Below are positions 1 through 7,134 of a stretch of 19,743 bases of DNA, one piece after another; the stretch's first letter is position 1, and each line of letters begins with the position of its first letter. The stretch spans positions 283,015 through 302,757 of the forward strand of contig PBDP01000004.1 in NCBI GenBank assembly GCA_002718095.1. Direction: 5' to 3'. A program made the translations under genes and the position numbers. The notes beneath the pieces are model-generated. The model was given only the letters and a program-made list of their open reading frames with translations. It ran no database searches and had not been told where the DNA came from. Origin of the DNA: Chloroflexota bacterium (GTDB lineage: Bacteria > Chloroflexota > Dehalococcoidia > Lucifugimonadales > UBA826).

Positions 1-315
1 AAGCGTAGTTTTGTTTCTCAAACTTGTTTCAGATAGCTGTATTGCTCTTGAAGCTATGCCTGGTGCTATTTGAGTACTATGGAAAGTTCCCGGATTTGGC
101 ATTCCTTCCCCTGGAAGACTATTCCCTGACAAAGCCATAGTGATTGAATTTAAATTAAACCCCAATGTCGCAACTAGATGAGCTGCAACATCTTTGTTGG
201 CCCACATATGGCACCTGCTGGGTGCATCCCATTCAAAACTTGAGAATTCTTCAAGCTTCCCTATCGTATTGGAAGATATTTTATTGATTGCTGATAAGAT
301 GTCTTCAGGATTCAT
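1..315 (-). CDS. DinB / mycothiol-dependent maleylpyruvate isomerase-like protein, 3' end missing
   Basis: Only the first 105 codons are present; the frame runs open off the left edge. The start is the ATG at 313-315, which overlaps the end of the upstream dehydrogenase by 11 bases (the TGA stop lies at 305-307), so translational coupling is likely. The protein has a four-helix-bundle-like start with WDAPSRC at residues 29-35 and W38, then DVAAHL at 42-47. This is the N-terminal signature of the TIGR03083-type family (mycothiol-dependent maleylpyruvate isomerase and DinB-fold relatives), where the His of DVxAHL (here H46) is a metal ligand. The other metal ligands would lie beyond the window. 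Family members catalyse thiol-dependent isomerisation or transfer, and most have no known substrate. The dehydrogenase partner suggests a role in small-molecule catabolism, but that is inference. Confidence 0.72.
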   Translation of the reverse strand, partial: MNPEDILSAINKISSNTIGKLEEFSSFEWDAPSRCHMWANKDVAAHLVATLGFNLNSITMALSGNSLPGEGMPNPGTFHSTQIAPGIASRAIQLSETSLRNKTTL

Positions 316-1177
316 CAAATATAATTCTTTTAGCCATATTATCTGGGACAGCTTTTTCTAAGTATGTAAACATTTCCTCTGTAAAGAAAGGTAATCCAAC
401 TGAAGCATTTATTCCACCATCTACAGATATGATTTCTCCATTAATAAAACTAGAGGCATCAGATGATAGTAATAATAAGACACCATTTAATTCTTCTGGT
501 TTTCCAATCCTACCCATTGGTGAACTTGAACTAATGTGCTCCTTGAAAACGGATTTTCGTACCCAAGCCATTGTCATTTGACTTGGAAACCATCCAGGAG
601 CTATTGCGTTAACGCGAATTCCTCGATCTCCCCAGTTCGCAGCTAAACTTTTAGTCAGCGTAGCAACTGCTCCTTTTGTTGCTTGATATGCTGCTGGCAT
701 ACCTCTCATACCATTTAGTCCGGCGACAGATGAGAGATTAATAATAGATCCACCTAGCCCGTCTGATAACATTCTTTGTCCTGCTTCTCTACAGCAATAC
801 CACAACCCTAGTAAATTTACTTGAACACTTTGCTCAAACATTTCATCTGTTATTTTTTCAGGTACCGCTCCCGATTCAGTAATTTGGCCTGCATTGTTTA
901 CTAAAATGTCGACTCGACCAAATTTTTCTTCGGCTATATTAAACATATTGGCTACATCGCTAGAATTGGTCACATCACAAGCTACTGCAATTGTTTGTAG
1001 CCCTTTTTCAGATAAATCAGAAGATAATTTTTCTAGTCTTTCTATTCTCCGAGCAGCGAGTACAACATTGGCATTTCTTTCAGACAAAAATTTTGCAAAT
1101 GTGCTTCCTAGTCCAGATGAAGCTCCAGTTACTATGATAGTTTTATTGCTAATATCGAAAATTGGGTCGTATGACAT
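305..1177 (-). CDS. Short-chain dehydrogenase/reductase (SDR), classical type
   Basis: A 290-residue NAD(P)-dependent oxidoreductase with a complete classical SDR core. The cofactor-binding TGASSGLG lies at about residues 17-24, followed by AARR after beta-2, DVTN for the adenine ring, NNAG near residue 95, the catalytic Ser in INLSS, and the YQATK catalytic Tyr-Lys pair. The segment RVNAIAPGW, then a C-terminal INGEIISVDGG, match the FabG/gluconate 5-dehydrogenase-like branch. The roughly 40-residue tail after the last core strand makes it longer than the usual 250. The start ATG at 1177 has an AGGA motif about seven bases upstream. It is the first gene of a minus-strand pair with the DinB-like gene and is divergent from the plsY operon. 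The substrate cannot be read from sequence; an alcohol, sugar or 3-oxoacyl group are all possible. Confidence 0.9.
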   Translation of the reverse strand: MSYDPIFDISNKTIIVTGASSGLGSTFAKFLSERNANVVLAARRIERLEKLSSDLSEKGLQTIAVACDVTNSSDVANMFNIAEEKFGRVDILVNNAGQITESGAVPEKITDEMFEQSVQVNLLGLWYCCREAGQRMLSDGLGGSIINLSSVAGLNGMRGMPAAYQATKGAVATLTKSLAANWGDRGIRVNAIAPGWFPSQMTMAWVRKSVFKEHISSSSPMGRIGKPEELNGVLLLLSSDASSFINGEIISVDGGINASVGLPFFTEEMFTYLEKAVPDNMAKRIIFDES

Positions 1178-1297
1178 TTGTATTCCTAGTTTATTCTTGA
1201 TTAATTATTATGATAGTGAGTATTTTTTTATCTATGATACTATGGGACAAGTTTAATTTTGATTATTCTTATGTTCTTTTGTTTTAGTGGAGATATT
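1178..1297. promoter_or_regulatory. Divergent intergenic region between SDR and plsY-like operon
   Basis: This is the largest non-coding gap in the window if the plsY-like gene starts at its TTG at 1298. It must carry both promoters. The heptamer TATGATA occurs twice (1209-1215 and 1233-1239), 24 bases apart, and either could serve as part of a -10 element. No convincing -35 partner is visible on either strand, so exact promoters are not called. Confidence 0.35.
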
Positions 1298-1298
1298 T
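1288..1298 (+). promoter_or_regulatory. Ribosome-binding site selecting a TTG start for plsY-like gene
   Basis: The sequence GTGGAG lies five bases before the TTG at 1298. The alternative in-frame starts at 1259 (TTG) and 1271 (ATG) are preceded only by T/A-rich sequence, so this motif decides the start. Confidence 0.6.
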
Positions 1299-1939
1299 TG
1301 TCAGATCTAATTTTTTGGTTCATAGTGTCATTCATTAGTGGATCAATTCCTTATTCATTAATTATATCCTCTTTAATAATAAAAAAAGATGTTAGAGATG
1401 TCGGAGATGGAAATCCAGGGGCTACAAATGCTTGGATTATTGGGGGATGGCAAATCGGGACAATAGCGATGATATTAGATATTTCTAAATCTGCGATTCC
1501 TGTTTCTTTAGCAATAAGAGAATTTTCATCGATTTCTGGATTTAATTCACTAGCTATATCTCTTATTGCATTAGCTCCTATACTAGGACACGCTTGGTCT
1601 CCCTTACTAAAATTTAAAGGGGGTAAAGCGTTAGCTTCCTCTTGGGGATCTTGGATAGCTCTTACAGGTGGAATTGCATTTCCTTTAGCAATGATGTTTC
1701 TTGCACCTTTACATGCGGTACAAAAAAATCATGCTGTTACTGTCACATTATCTATATTAGGATTGCTTGTTGCTTCATATTATTTCATTATGGTATTTGC
1801 AATTCCTGTTTCTGGATTAGCAATAGTGCTGTTTGGAATATTGAATTTATTGGTCGTTATCTATAAACATAGGAAAGAATATAGTGAAGGGATTCTTTTC
1901 AGAGGTTGGATTAGAAATGTATCCAATTTATTTGGATGA
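1298..1939 (+). CDS. plsY: Glycerol-3-phosphate acyltransferase, PlsY family
   Basis: An integral membrane acyltransferase of the PlsY (YgiH) family. PlsY acylates position 1 of glycerol 3-phosphate using acyl phosphate, the first committed step of phospholipid synthesis. Visible signatures are GSIPYSL near the N-terminus, DVGDGNPGATNAW (compare the family's VGSGNxGATN), a membrane segment holding LDISKSAIPV, and ILGHAWSPLLKFKGGKALA, which matches the third conserved motif with GGK. About five hydrophobic segments are present. I prefer the TTG at 1298: GGAG lies five bases upstream and the product (213 residues) starts like known PlsY proteins. An upstream TTG (1259) or ATG (1271) in the same frame has no ribosome-binding site. 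The stop overlaps the next gene's ATG in an ATGA, so the glycosyltransferase is coupled. It could be a divergent paralogue rather than the only plsY. Confidence 0.85.
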   Translation: MSDLIFWFIVSFISGSIPYSLIISSLIIKKDVRDVGDGNPGATNAWIIGGWQIGTIAMILDISKSAIPVSLAIREFSSISGFNSLAISLIALAPILGHAWSPLLKFKGGKALASSWGSWIALTGGIAFPLAMMFLAPLHAVQKNHAVTVTLSILGLLVASYYFIMVFAIPVSGLAIVLFGILNLLVVIYKHRKEYSEGILFRGWIRNVSNLFG

Positions 1940-3096
1940 CTTATTTAATAACTCTTCAATATTATGTTGTTTTAATATTAGGGCTTATTTCAGTCTGTAT
2001 TGCAATTTCTAATAGTTTTTTTTTAAAGAAGCTTATCGTTAAAAAAACTAGATTAAATAAAGACATTATTATTTCAGTGTTAATTCCCGCTAGGAATGAA
2101 GAAGATAAAATTTCCCAATGTCTCGATTCATTAATATCTCAAACTTATGCCAATTTGGAAATAATAGTTCTGGACGATAATTCAAATGATGAGACAGCTG
2201 GTATCGTTTCGCGATTTGTGGAAGATGATAAAAGAGTCAAATTGATTCACGGAGAAGAATTACCACTAGGTTGGGGAGGGAAAAATTGGGCTTGCCATCA
2301 GCTATATAACTCAGCGAATGGAGAGTATATACTTTTTTTGGATGCTGACACTATATTCCAAAAGGATACTATAGCCTCAGCAATACATGAATCTGTTAGT
2401 AATAATATAGATTTATTGACCCTTATTCCAAAGAGGCCGCCTAAGAGCATTGTTGAATTAGCCATGTTCCCATTTATGAATTGGGCTATTTTTTCATGGT
2501 TACCAATAAAGATTGCTCATAATTTCAATAACTCTTATTTATCTGCAACATTTGGACAATTTATGTTATTTAAAAAAGAATCTTATTCTCATATTGGTGG
2601 ACATGAAGAGGTTCGAGATAATGCAATTGATGATTTTCAATTAGGGAGATTCATTAAAAAATCTGGGTTAAAGTGGATGTTATTAGATGGGACTGAAATG
2701 GTCGAATCCATGCCATATAAAAATACGATTGATGCTTTAAACGGAATATCTAGAAGTGTTTTTCCGGCATTGAATTATAGTATTAGTGTGTTATTCATTT
2801 TTTCTATTTTGTTAGTCTGCCTTACGTTTATTCCATTGATGACAGTGGGTTACGGGCTGATAGGGGTAGTGGGCAATGGAGAATATTGGACGATTTCAGT
2901 TTTATCGTTGTTTATTTTTTTGATATCATGGACTTTGTCTTGCAGGAGATTTCATTACTCATTGTTTTTAATTCCATTTTTCCCAATTTGTGTAGGAGTT
3001 ATGATAATAGTTGCATATCATTCAATGCTATCTACCATTTTTAAAACTACTATTTGGAAAGAAAGAAATATATCAAGTAAAAAATTAAGGTTTTAA
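1936..3096 (+). CDS. Membrane-anchored family 2 glycosyltransferase (HpnB/CrtQ-like)
   Basis: A 386-residue GT-A fold glycosyltransferase. An N-terminal membrane helix (about residues 8-32) precedes the catalytic domain, which opens with VLIPARNEE at 48-56. It continues with IIVLDDNSND (D80, D81), the sugar-acceptor loop LGWGGKNWAC at 111-120, and LDADT at 135-139, the metal-binding DxD. Near residues 230-245 QLGRFIKKSG corresponds to the QxxRW-type region. Three or four hydrophobic segments follow residue 285. The GWxGKxWA loop is typical of enzymes acting on lipid acceptors, such as hopanoid-associated HpnB and carotenoid glycosyltransferase CrtQ; the actual acceptor here is unknown. The ATG overlaps the plsY stop (ATGA) and the next gene begins three bases after the stop, so the operon is tight. 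With PlsY upstream, a glycolipid product is a reasonable inference. Confidence 0.85.
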   Translation: MTYLITLQYYVVLILGLISVCIAISNSFFLKKLIVKKTRLNKDIIISVLIPARNEEDKISQCLDSLISQTYANLEIIVLDDNSNDETAGIVSRFVEDDKRVKLIHGEELPLGWGGKNWACHQLYNSANGEYILFLDADTIFQKDTIASAIHESVSNNIDLLTLIPKRPPKSIVELAMFPFMNWAIFSWLPIKIAHNFNNSYLSATFGQFMLFKKESYSHIGGHEEVRDNAIDDFQLGRFIKKSGLKWMLLDGTEMVESMPYKNTIDALNGISRSVFPALNYSISVLFIFSILLVCLTFIPLMTVGYGLIGVVGNGEYWTISVLSLFIFLISWTLSCRRFHYSLFLIPFFPICVGVMIIVAYHSMLSTIFKTTIWKERNISSKKLRF

Positions 3097-3099
3097 TCT

Positions 3100-4140
3100 A
3101 TGTGTGCAGAAGAATTTATTGTAATTGGAGAAAATATACACACAACTCGTGTATTTATGAGGTCTGGAAAACGTATTGGATATGATGAAGATGGCTTAGA
3201 ATCAGTTTTATACAAAAACAGCGATGGAATTAATTCATTTTTGTGTATCCCTGAAGATTTTAAATCAACAAAAGTTTACCAAGAAGGTAGAGTAAAACAT
3301 TTCATGGTTGCAGTATCGTCAGGGATGTCTGAGTCATCCAAATATCAATCTCAAGGTAAAGACTATATTGCATCTGAGATTCGTAGGCAAGAAAATGTAG
3401 GATCTGATTTTTTAGATCTAAATATTGACGAGATTTCGCCTAATATTGAGATTCAAAAATCATCGATGAAATGGTTAGTTTCATTTTATTCTACTATTGC
3501 TAAGAAGCCACCTAGTATAGATTCTTCTAGCCCAGATATTATAAAGGTTGGCTTGGAGGAATATGCTCGTACAGGATCTTTACAAGGAACTCCTATGATT
3601 AATTCAGCTTCTCTAGAAAGGGTTGAAGTTTTAGATATCGCTGAGTACTACAACGCAAATGTTGTGGTGACATCAGCAGGAAATGCAGCTATGCCGTCTA
3701 CTGCCTTAGAAAGGATTGAAAATGCTGCTAGAATGATTGAATTTTGTAAAGAAAGAAGGATTGCATATCAAAGAATATATGTAGACCCACTTGTGTTTCC
3801 AATATCAGTAGATCAATCTTATGGGAATGATTACCTAGAAGCTGTAAATGGTATAAGGAAGGAGTTTGGAGAAGATATTTACATAACTGGTGGGCTAAGT
3901 AATGTTTCATTTGGGCTACCGGCTAGAAGAATTATAAATGACACTTTTATTAGATTAGCAATAGATGCAGGTGTTAATTCTGGCATCTTAAACCCAATCG
4001 AAAGCAAGCTTGAACGTATAAGAAATGTAGACGAATCGAGAGAAGACGTTAAGTTAGCAAAAGCTATTCTAGTTGGAGAAGACGAGTTTTGTGTGAATTT
4101 CATTCAGGCTTTTAGAGATGGGAAGTTCCACAACTACTAA
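3100..4140 (+). CDS. Pterin-binding (DHPS-like) methyltetrahydrofolate methyltransferase family protein
   Basis: A 346-residue protein with the TIM-barrel pterin-binding fold shared by dihydropteroate synthase, the MetH folate domain and AcsE-type methyltransferases. It starts with IGENIHTTR, an early-strand motif of this group, and has FLDLNIDE at about 106-113 (the first acidic pterin contacts), PMINSASLE at about 167-175 (the Asn-Ser of the family), a long helix-loop ending IYVDPLVFPI, then YITGGLSNVSFGLPARR at about 265-281. GLSNVSFGLP is a hallmark of methyltetrahydrofolate-corrinoid methyltransferases rather than folate-synthesis DHPS. It has no attached cobalamin domain and no corrinoid protein or reductive activator is encoded nearby, so the methyl acceptor is unknown. 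An AAGG lies nine bases before the ATG. It is the third gene of the plsY-glycosyltransferase operon, and its stop overlaps the convergent CoA-transferase by four bases. Confidence 0.85.
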   Translation: MCAEEFIVIGENIHTTRVFMRSGKRIGYDEDGLESVLYKNSDGINSFLCIPEDFKSTKVYQEGRVKHFMVAVSSGMSESSKYQSQGKDYIASEIRRQENVGSDFLDLNIDEISPNIEIQKSSMKWLVSFYSTIAKKPPSIDSSSPDIIKVGLEEYARTGSLQGTPMINSASLERVEVLDIAEYYNANVVVTSAGNAAMPSTALERIENAARMIEFCKERRIAYQRIYVDPLVFPISVDQSYGNDYLEAVNGIRKEFGEDIYITGGLSNVSFGLPARRIINDTFIRLAIDAGVNSGILNPIESKLERIRNVDESREDVKLAKAILVGEDEFCVNFIQAFRDGKFHNY

Positions 4141-5336
4141 GTCATCCCTTGGATTACATTAGATTCAACTAATTCGTTAATTTCTATTTTGGACATTCCT
4201 AGAATATTTTCCATGACATCAAATGTATGCTCTCCTAATCTTGGAGGATGAATCCCTGGTTCTGAAGGAGTTCTACTCATATGTTGCAAGGGGCTTCCTA
4301 TCACTTTTAAGTTTTGGATGTCTGGATGATTTATCGACCATATGCTATTCCGAGCTTCAGTTTGAGGGTCTTTAAGTACGGTGCCAATATCATTTATAGG
4401 GGTTATTGTTATTCCTGCGGATTGAAGCTTATCAGTCCAATAATCGATTGTATTAGTTTTGAATACGCTATTTAGTTTTTCTTCAAGTACAATACGATTG
4501 CTTACTCTTTTGCTATTACTTTCAAATCTATCATCTTCAAGCAGTTCAGTTAGTCCTATGGTATTGCAAAGCCTTTGAAATTGATCATCATTATTAGCAG
4601 CTGCTATGAAATTACCGTTTGAAGCTTCAAAATCTTGATATGGAGCCACTTGAGGATGAGCATTACCAATTCTAGTTGCTGATACCCCAGTAGCTAAGTA
4701 ATTTTGTGCTAGGTAGCCCATAGAAGCTATTCCAACATCAAATAATGAAACATCTATGTGTTGCCCTAATCCACTGGTATTTCTTTCGTTTAAAGCTCCC
4801 AATATTCCTATGGTAGCATTTAAGCCCGTTAATATGTCTATCCAAGCTACACCGACTTTTGTTGGCCTCCCGTCTGGTTCACCTGTGACACTCATGATTC
4901 CTGTCATTCCTTGTAATGCTGCATCGTAGCCTGGTTCTGAAGACCTTGGTCCTGTTTGACCAAATCCTGTAACAGACGCATAAATCAGTTTAGGGTTTAT
5001 TTCTGATAACGATTTATAATCAAGTCCAAATTTTGCTAAATTGCCCACTTTAAAATTTTCTACTAAAATATCGGCTTTTTTCGCTAAATCTTTGATAATA
5101 TTTTGACCTTTTTCGGACTTTAAATTAATTATTAGGCTTTTCTTACCTCTATTTGCTGATAGGTAATAAGAACTTTCTTTATTCAAAAAAGGGGGTCCCC
5201 ATTGGCGAGTATCATCTCCCCAAGGCGATTCAACCTTCCAGATTTCTGCTCCTAAATCTGATAATATTTGTGTTGAATATGGACCTGCTAATATTCTAGA
5301 TAAATCTAAAACTTTGATATTTCTTAATGCACCCAT
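4137..5336 (-). CDS. Class III (CaiB/BaiF family) CoA-transferase
   Basis: A 399-residue family III CoA-transferase, of the expected length (about 400), which moves CoA between carboxylic acids through an aspartyl-CoA intermediate. The N-terminus IKVLDLSRILAGPY is the family signature, followed by LGAEIWKVESPWGDD, ANRGKKSLIINLK for CoA binding, ILVENFKVG, and ASVTGFGQTGP. GVAWIDILTGL at about 163-173 holds the Asp (in WxD) expected to be the catalytic carboxylate. The C-terminal HPPRLGEHT is also typical. The start ATG at 5336 has AAAGGA about seven bases upstream. It is the third gene of a minus-strand operon after an ABC ATPase and permease, 18 bases behind the permease. Donor and acceptor acids are not predictable; formyl-CoA, carnitine, benzylsuccinate and mesaconate enzymes all share this fold. 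Confidence 0.93.
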   Translation of the reverse strand: MGALRNIKVLDLSRILAGPYSTQILSDLGAEIWKVESPWGDDTRQWGPPFLNKESSYYLSANRGKKSLIINLKSEKGQNIIKDLAKKADILVENFKVGNLAKFGLDYKSLSEINPKLIYASVTGFGQTGPRSSEPGYDAALQGMTGIMSVTGEPDGRPTKVGVAWIDILTGLNATIGILGALNERNTSGLGQHIDVSLFDVGIASMGYLAQNYLATGVSATRIGNAHPQVAPYQDFEASNGNFIAAANNDDQFQRLCNTIGLTELLEDDRFESNSKRVSNRIVLEEKLNSVFKTNTIDYWTDKLQSAGITITPINDIGTVLKDPQTEARNSIWSINHPDIQNLKVIGSPLQHMSRTPSEPGIHPPRLGEHTFDVMENILGMSKIEINELVESNVIQGMT

Positions 5337-5354
5337 AGAAATTCCTTTGATAAA

Positions 5355-6131
5355 TTATGTTCGAGGTTCCCAAGAGAAAAATTTGGTTGATATTAATAAT
5401 CCAGCTATTAGCCATGCTGATATTATTCCTAGATTAATTATATTAAACATAATACCAGTATTAAATGGATTGAACGCCTCTTGCAACTCTAAAGAAAACG
5501 GCCTTACAGGAAAACATTGAGCAAACATATTTAACCACATTGGAGCATTGTCAGTTGGCACAAATACGTCAGAAATAAATAACAATGGAAGTATTGATGC
5601 ATTAACTATTGCCGGAGCAGCATCAGCACTTGGGATTAAAGATATTATTGCAACTCCTAAGCAACTAAATGTGGCAGCACCTAGCAATAAAGTTAGTATG
5701 TATGCAGGCATAGCATTTCCAGATGGCATTGGAACATCAAATATAAATGAACCGGTACTTGTGACTACCAATACAAGTAGAGCAGAGATTAGGGTACTAT
5801 GACATATCTTACCTAATATGAAGGATATAATAGGTAAAGGGGTACCCTTGATTCTTTTTAGTACTCCTCCGTCTCGGGCTATAGATAATTGCATTGCTAC
5901 ACCAGTATATGAAGATCCCACTACAGCAAATACTGTGATCATAGGAATGTATACACTTGCTAAAGAAACGATTCCGCCGTCAATTTCAATTTCTCGGTCA
6001 CTAAAGACAATACTAAATATAAATAAAAATAGTAGAGGAAATGCAAATGTAAAAAATGCTGCAACAGGGTTTCTTCTGAAGGCCTTGTTTTCATATAATA
6101 TTTGACGTAGCGCTAGTTTTAAGATTCTCAT
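5355..6131 (-). CDS. ABC-2 type transporter permease
   Basis: A 258-residue integral membrane protein of the ABC-2 permease family (DrrB/NodJ/YadH-like). A short cytoplasmic N-terminus ILKLALRQILYENKAFRRNP precedes about six hydrophobic segments: roughly 25-44, 58-80, 105-132, 140-165, 172-192 and 228-250. The loop ISDVFVPTDNAPMWL after the fifth segment corresponds to the conserved ABC-2 signature region before the last helix, and PVRPFSLELQEAF follows. The family pairs with a separate ATPase and usually exports drugs, polysaccharides or lipids. Its ATG overlaps the ATPase stop in an ATGA, so the two are co-translated. The CoA-transferase follows after 18 bases. The substrate is unknown. Confidence 0.9.
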   Translation of the reverse strand: MRILKLALRQILYENKAFRRNPVAAFFTFAFPLLFLFIFSIVFSDREIEIDGGIVSLASVYIPMITVFAVVGSSYTGVAMQLSIARDGGVLKRIKGTPLPIISFILGKICHSTLISALLVLVVTSTGSFIFDVPMPSGNAMPAYILTLLLGAATFSCLGVAIISLIPSADAAPAIVNASILPLLFISDVFVPTDNAPMWLNMFAQCFPVRPFSLELQEAFNPFNTGIMFNIINLGIISAWLIAGLLISTKFFSWEPRT

Positions 6132-7036
6132 GGTGTTTTAGACTCTTTTATGGATTCAAGAAATATTTCTTCTAAAGACTGAGCTTGCACGGATAAATTT
6201 TGTAGATCAATATTTTCATTTAAGGCCCATAAAGTTAACGTTGATAATGTTTGGGTTGGCATATTGGATTGTATTGTTATCTTCTTGTTTGTGATTGAGC
6301 AAATTTCTCTTATATTTTCTGGTATCATATCCAGATTGCCATTGTAATCAAATTTTATGGTTGAATTTTTAGAATTACGCAGTTCATCCATCGTCCCTAT
6401 TTTGCCTATGAATCCGTTATTCATTAATGCAAATCTGTCAGCTAGAACTTCAGCTTCTTCCATATAGTGTGTGGTTAAAAGTATAGTTTTTCCGAGATTT
6501 TTTAATTCAGAAATCATATCCCATGCATCACGCCTAGCTGAAGGGTCAAATCCTGTTGTCGGCTCATCCAAAAATAATAACTCGGGATCACCTATTAATC
6601 CTATAGCCACGTCTAAACGTCGTTTTTGACCACCAGATAATTTTCTATATCTATAATTTCTAAATGAATCTAATCCTGTTATCGATATGAGTTCTGAGAT
6701 ATTTCGAGGGTTTTTATAAAAACCTGCAAATTGAGTCATTATTTCTTCAACTTTAAGATATGGATCTAGGTTTGTTTCTTGTAAAACAATCCCTATGCTT
6801 TCTCGGAATTCAGGAGCGTTTAACTTCGGGTCATATCCTAGAACAGAAACCTCTCCAGATGTTCTGTCTCTGTGACCTTCTAAGATTTCCACAGTTGTTG
6901 TTTTGCCTGCCCCATTTGGTCCCAATAGAGCAAATATTTCGCCCTTTCCTACTTCAAAACTTATTCCGTTAACGGCTTTATGTTCTGGGTAATATTTTTT
7001 TAAGTTTGTTACTTTTATAGCTATATCAGAATTCAT
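6128..7036 (-). CDS. ABC transporter ATP-binding protein (DrrA/NatA-like)
   Basis: A 302-residue ABC ATPase with all motifs in order. The Walker A GPNGAGKTT is at about 39-47, the Q-loop is VLQETNL, and the signature LSGGQKRRLDVA is at about 133-144. The Walker B LLFLDEPTTGFD follows, then the H-loop LLTTHYMEEAE. The roughly 80-residue C-terminal extension ending in SLEEIFLESI is typical of DrrA/CcmA-type exporter ATPases. It works as a dimer with the ABC-2 permease encoded immediately after it (4-base ATGA overlap). The ATG at 7036 has no clear ribosome-binding site and no better start lies downstream before the first ATPase strand. It is the first gene of the operon and is divergent from a serine hydrolase across a 98-base gap carrying repeats and a TATAAT box. 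Confidence 0.94.
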   Translation of the reverse strand: MNSDIAIKVTNLKKYYPEHKAVNGISFEVGKGEIFALLGPNGAGKTTTVEILEGHRDRTSGEVSVLGYDPKLNAPEFRESIGIVLQETNLDPYLKVEEIMTQFAGFYKNPRNISELISITGLDSFRNYRYRKLSGGQKRRLDVAIGLIGDPELLFLDEPTTGFDPSARRDAWDMISELKNLGKTILLTTHYMEEAEVLADRFALMNNGFIGKIGTMDELRNSKNSTIKFDYNGNLDMIPENIREICSITNKKITIQSNMPTQTLSTLTLWALNENIDLQNLSVQAQSLEEIFLESIKESKTP

Positions 7037-7050
7037 TTATGAAATCGTTT

Positions 7051-7102
7051 ATTTTATTTGCACCTAATTTGCACCTATGTTTATTATAAGGTCAAATAAA
7101 AT
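7051..7102. repeat. Inverted repeat in the divergent promoter region
   Basis: ATTTTATTTG (7051-7060) is exactly repeated in inverted form as CAAATAAAAT (7093-7102). Allowing one bulged C at 7061, the pairing extends inward through ACCT (7062-7065) and AGGT (7089-7092), giving 14 paired bases with a 23-base centre. It lies wholly between the ABC ATPase and serine hydrolase starts. It could be a DNA-binding site for a dimeric regulator or a hairpin in either leader. Confidence 0.55.
7056..7077. repeat. Perfect 11-bp tandem direct repeat, candidate operator
   Basis: ATTTGCACCTA occurs twice with no gap (7056-7066 and 7067-7077), a spacing of about one helical turn. A third, inverted partial copy (AGGTCAAAT, 7089-7097) lies 11 bases further on. 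On the minus strand the pair falls just downstream of a TATAAT box, where a repressor would block the ABC operon. Confidence 0.5.
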
Positions 7103-7112
7103 TATCGTGTAA
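7083..7112 (-). promoter_or_regulatory. Candidate promoter of the ABC transporter / CoA-transferase operon
   Basis: A perfect TATAAT reads on the minus strand at 7088-7083, with TTACAC (three or fewer matches to TTGACA) at 7112-7107 and an 18-base spacer. Transcription would begin near 7076, inside the tandem repeat, giving a leader of about 40 bases. On the plus strand TTGCAC (7058-7063), an 18-base spacer and TATTAT (7082-7087) could similarly serve the serine hydrolase, so the two promoters would overlap. Confidence 0.4.
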
Positions 7113-7134
7113 TAAGGATTTATTAACAAGTACT

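Noticed and set aside
3100-4140. Folate-synthesis dihydropteroate synthase (folP)
   Set aside because: The GLSNVSFGLP block and GENIHTT start fit methyl-THF methyltransferases, and no other folate genes are nearby.
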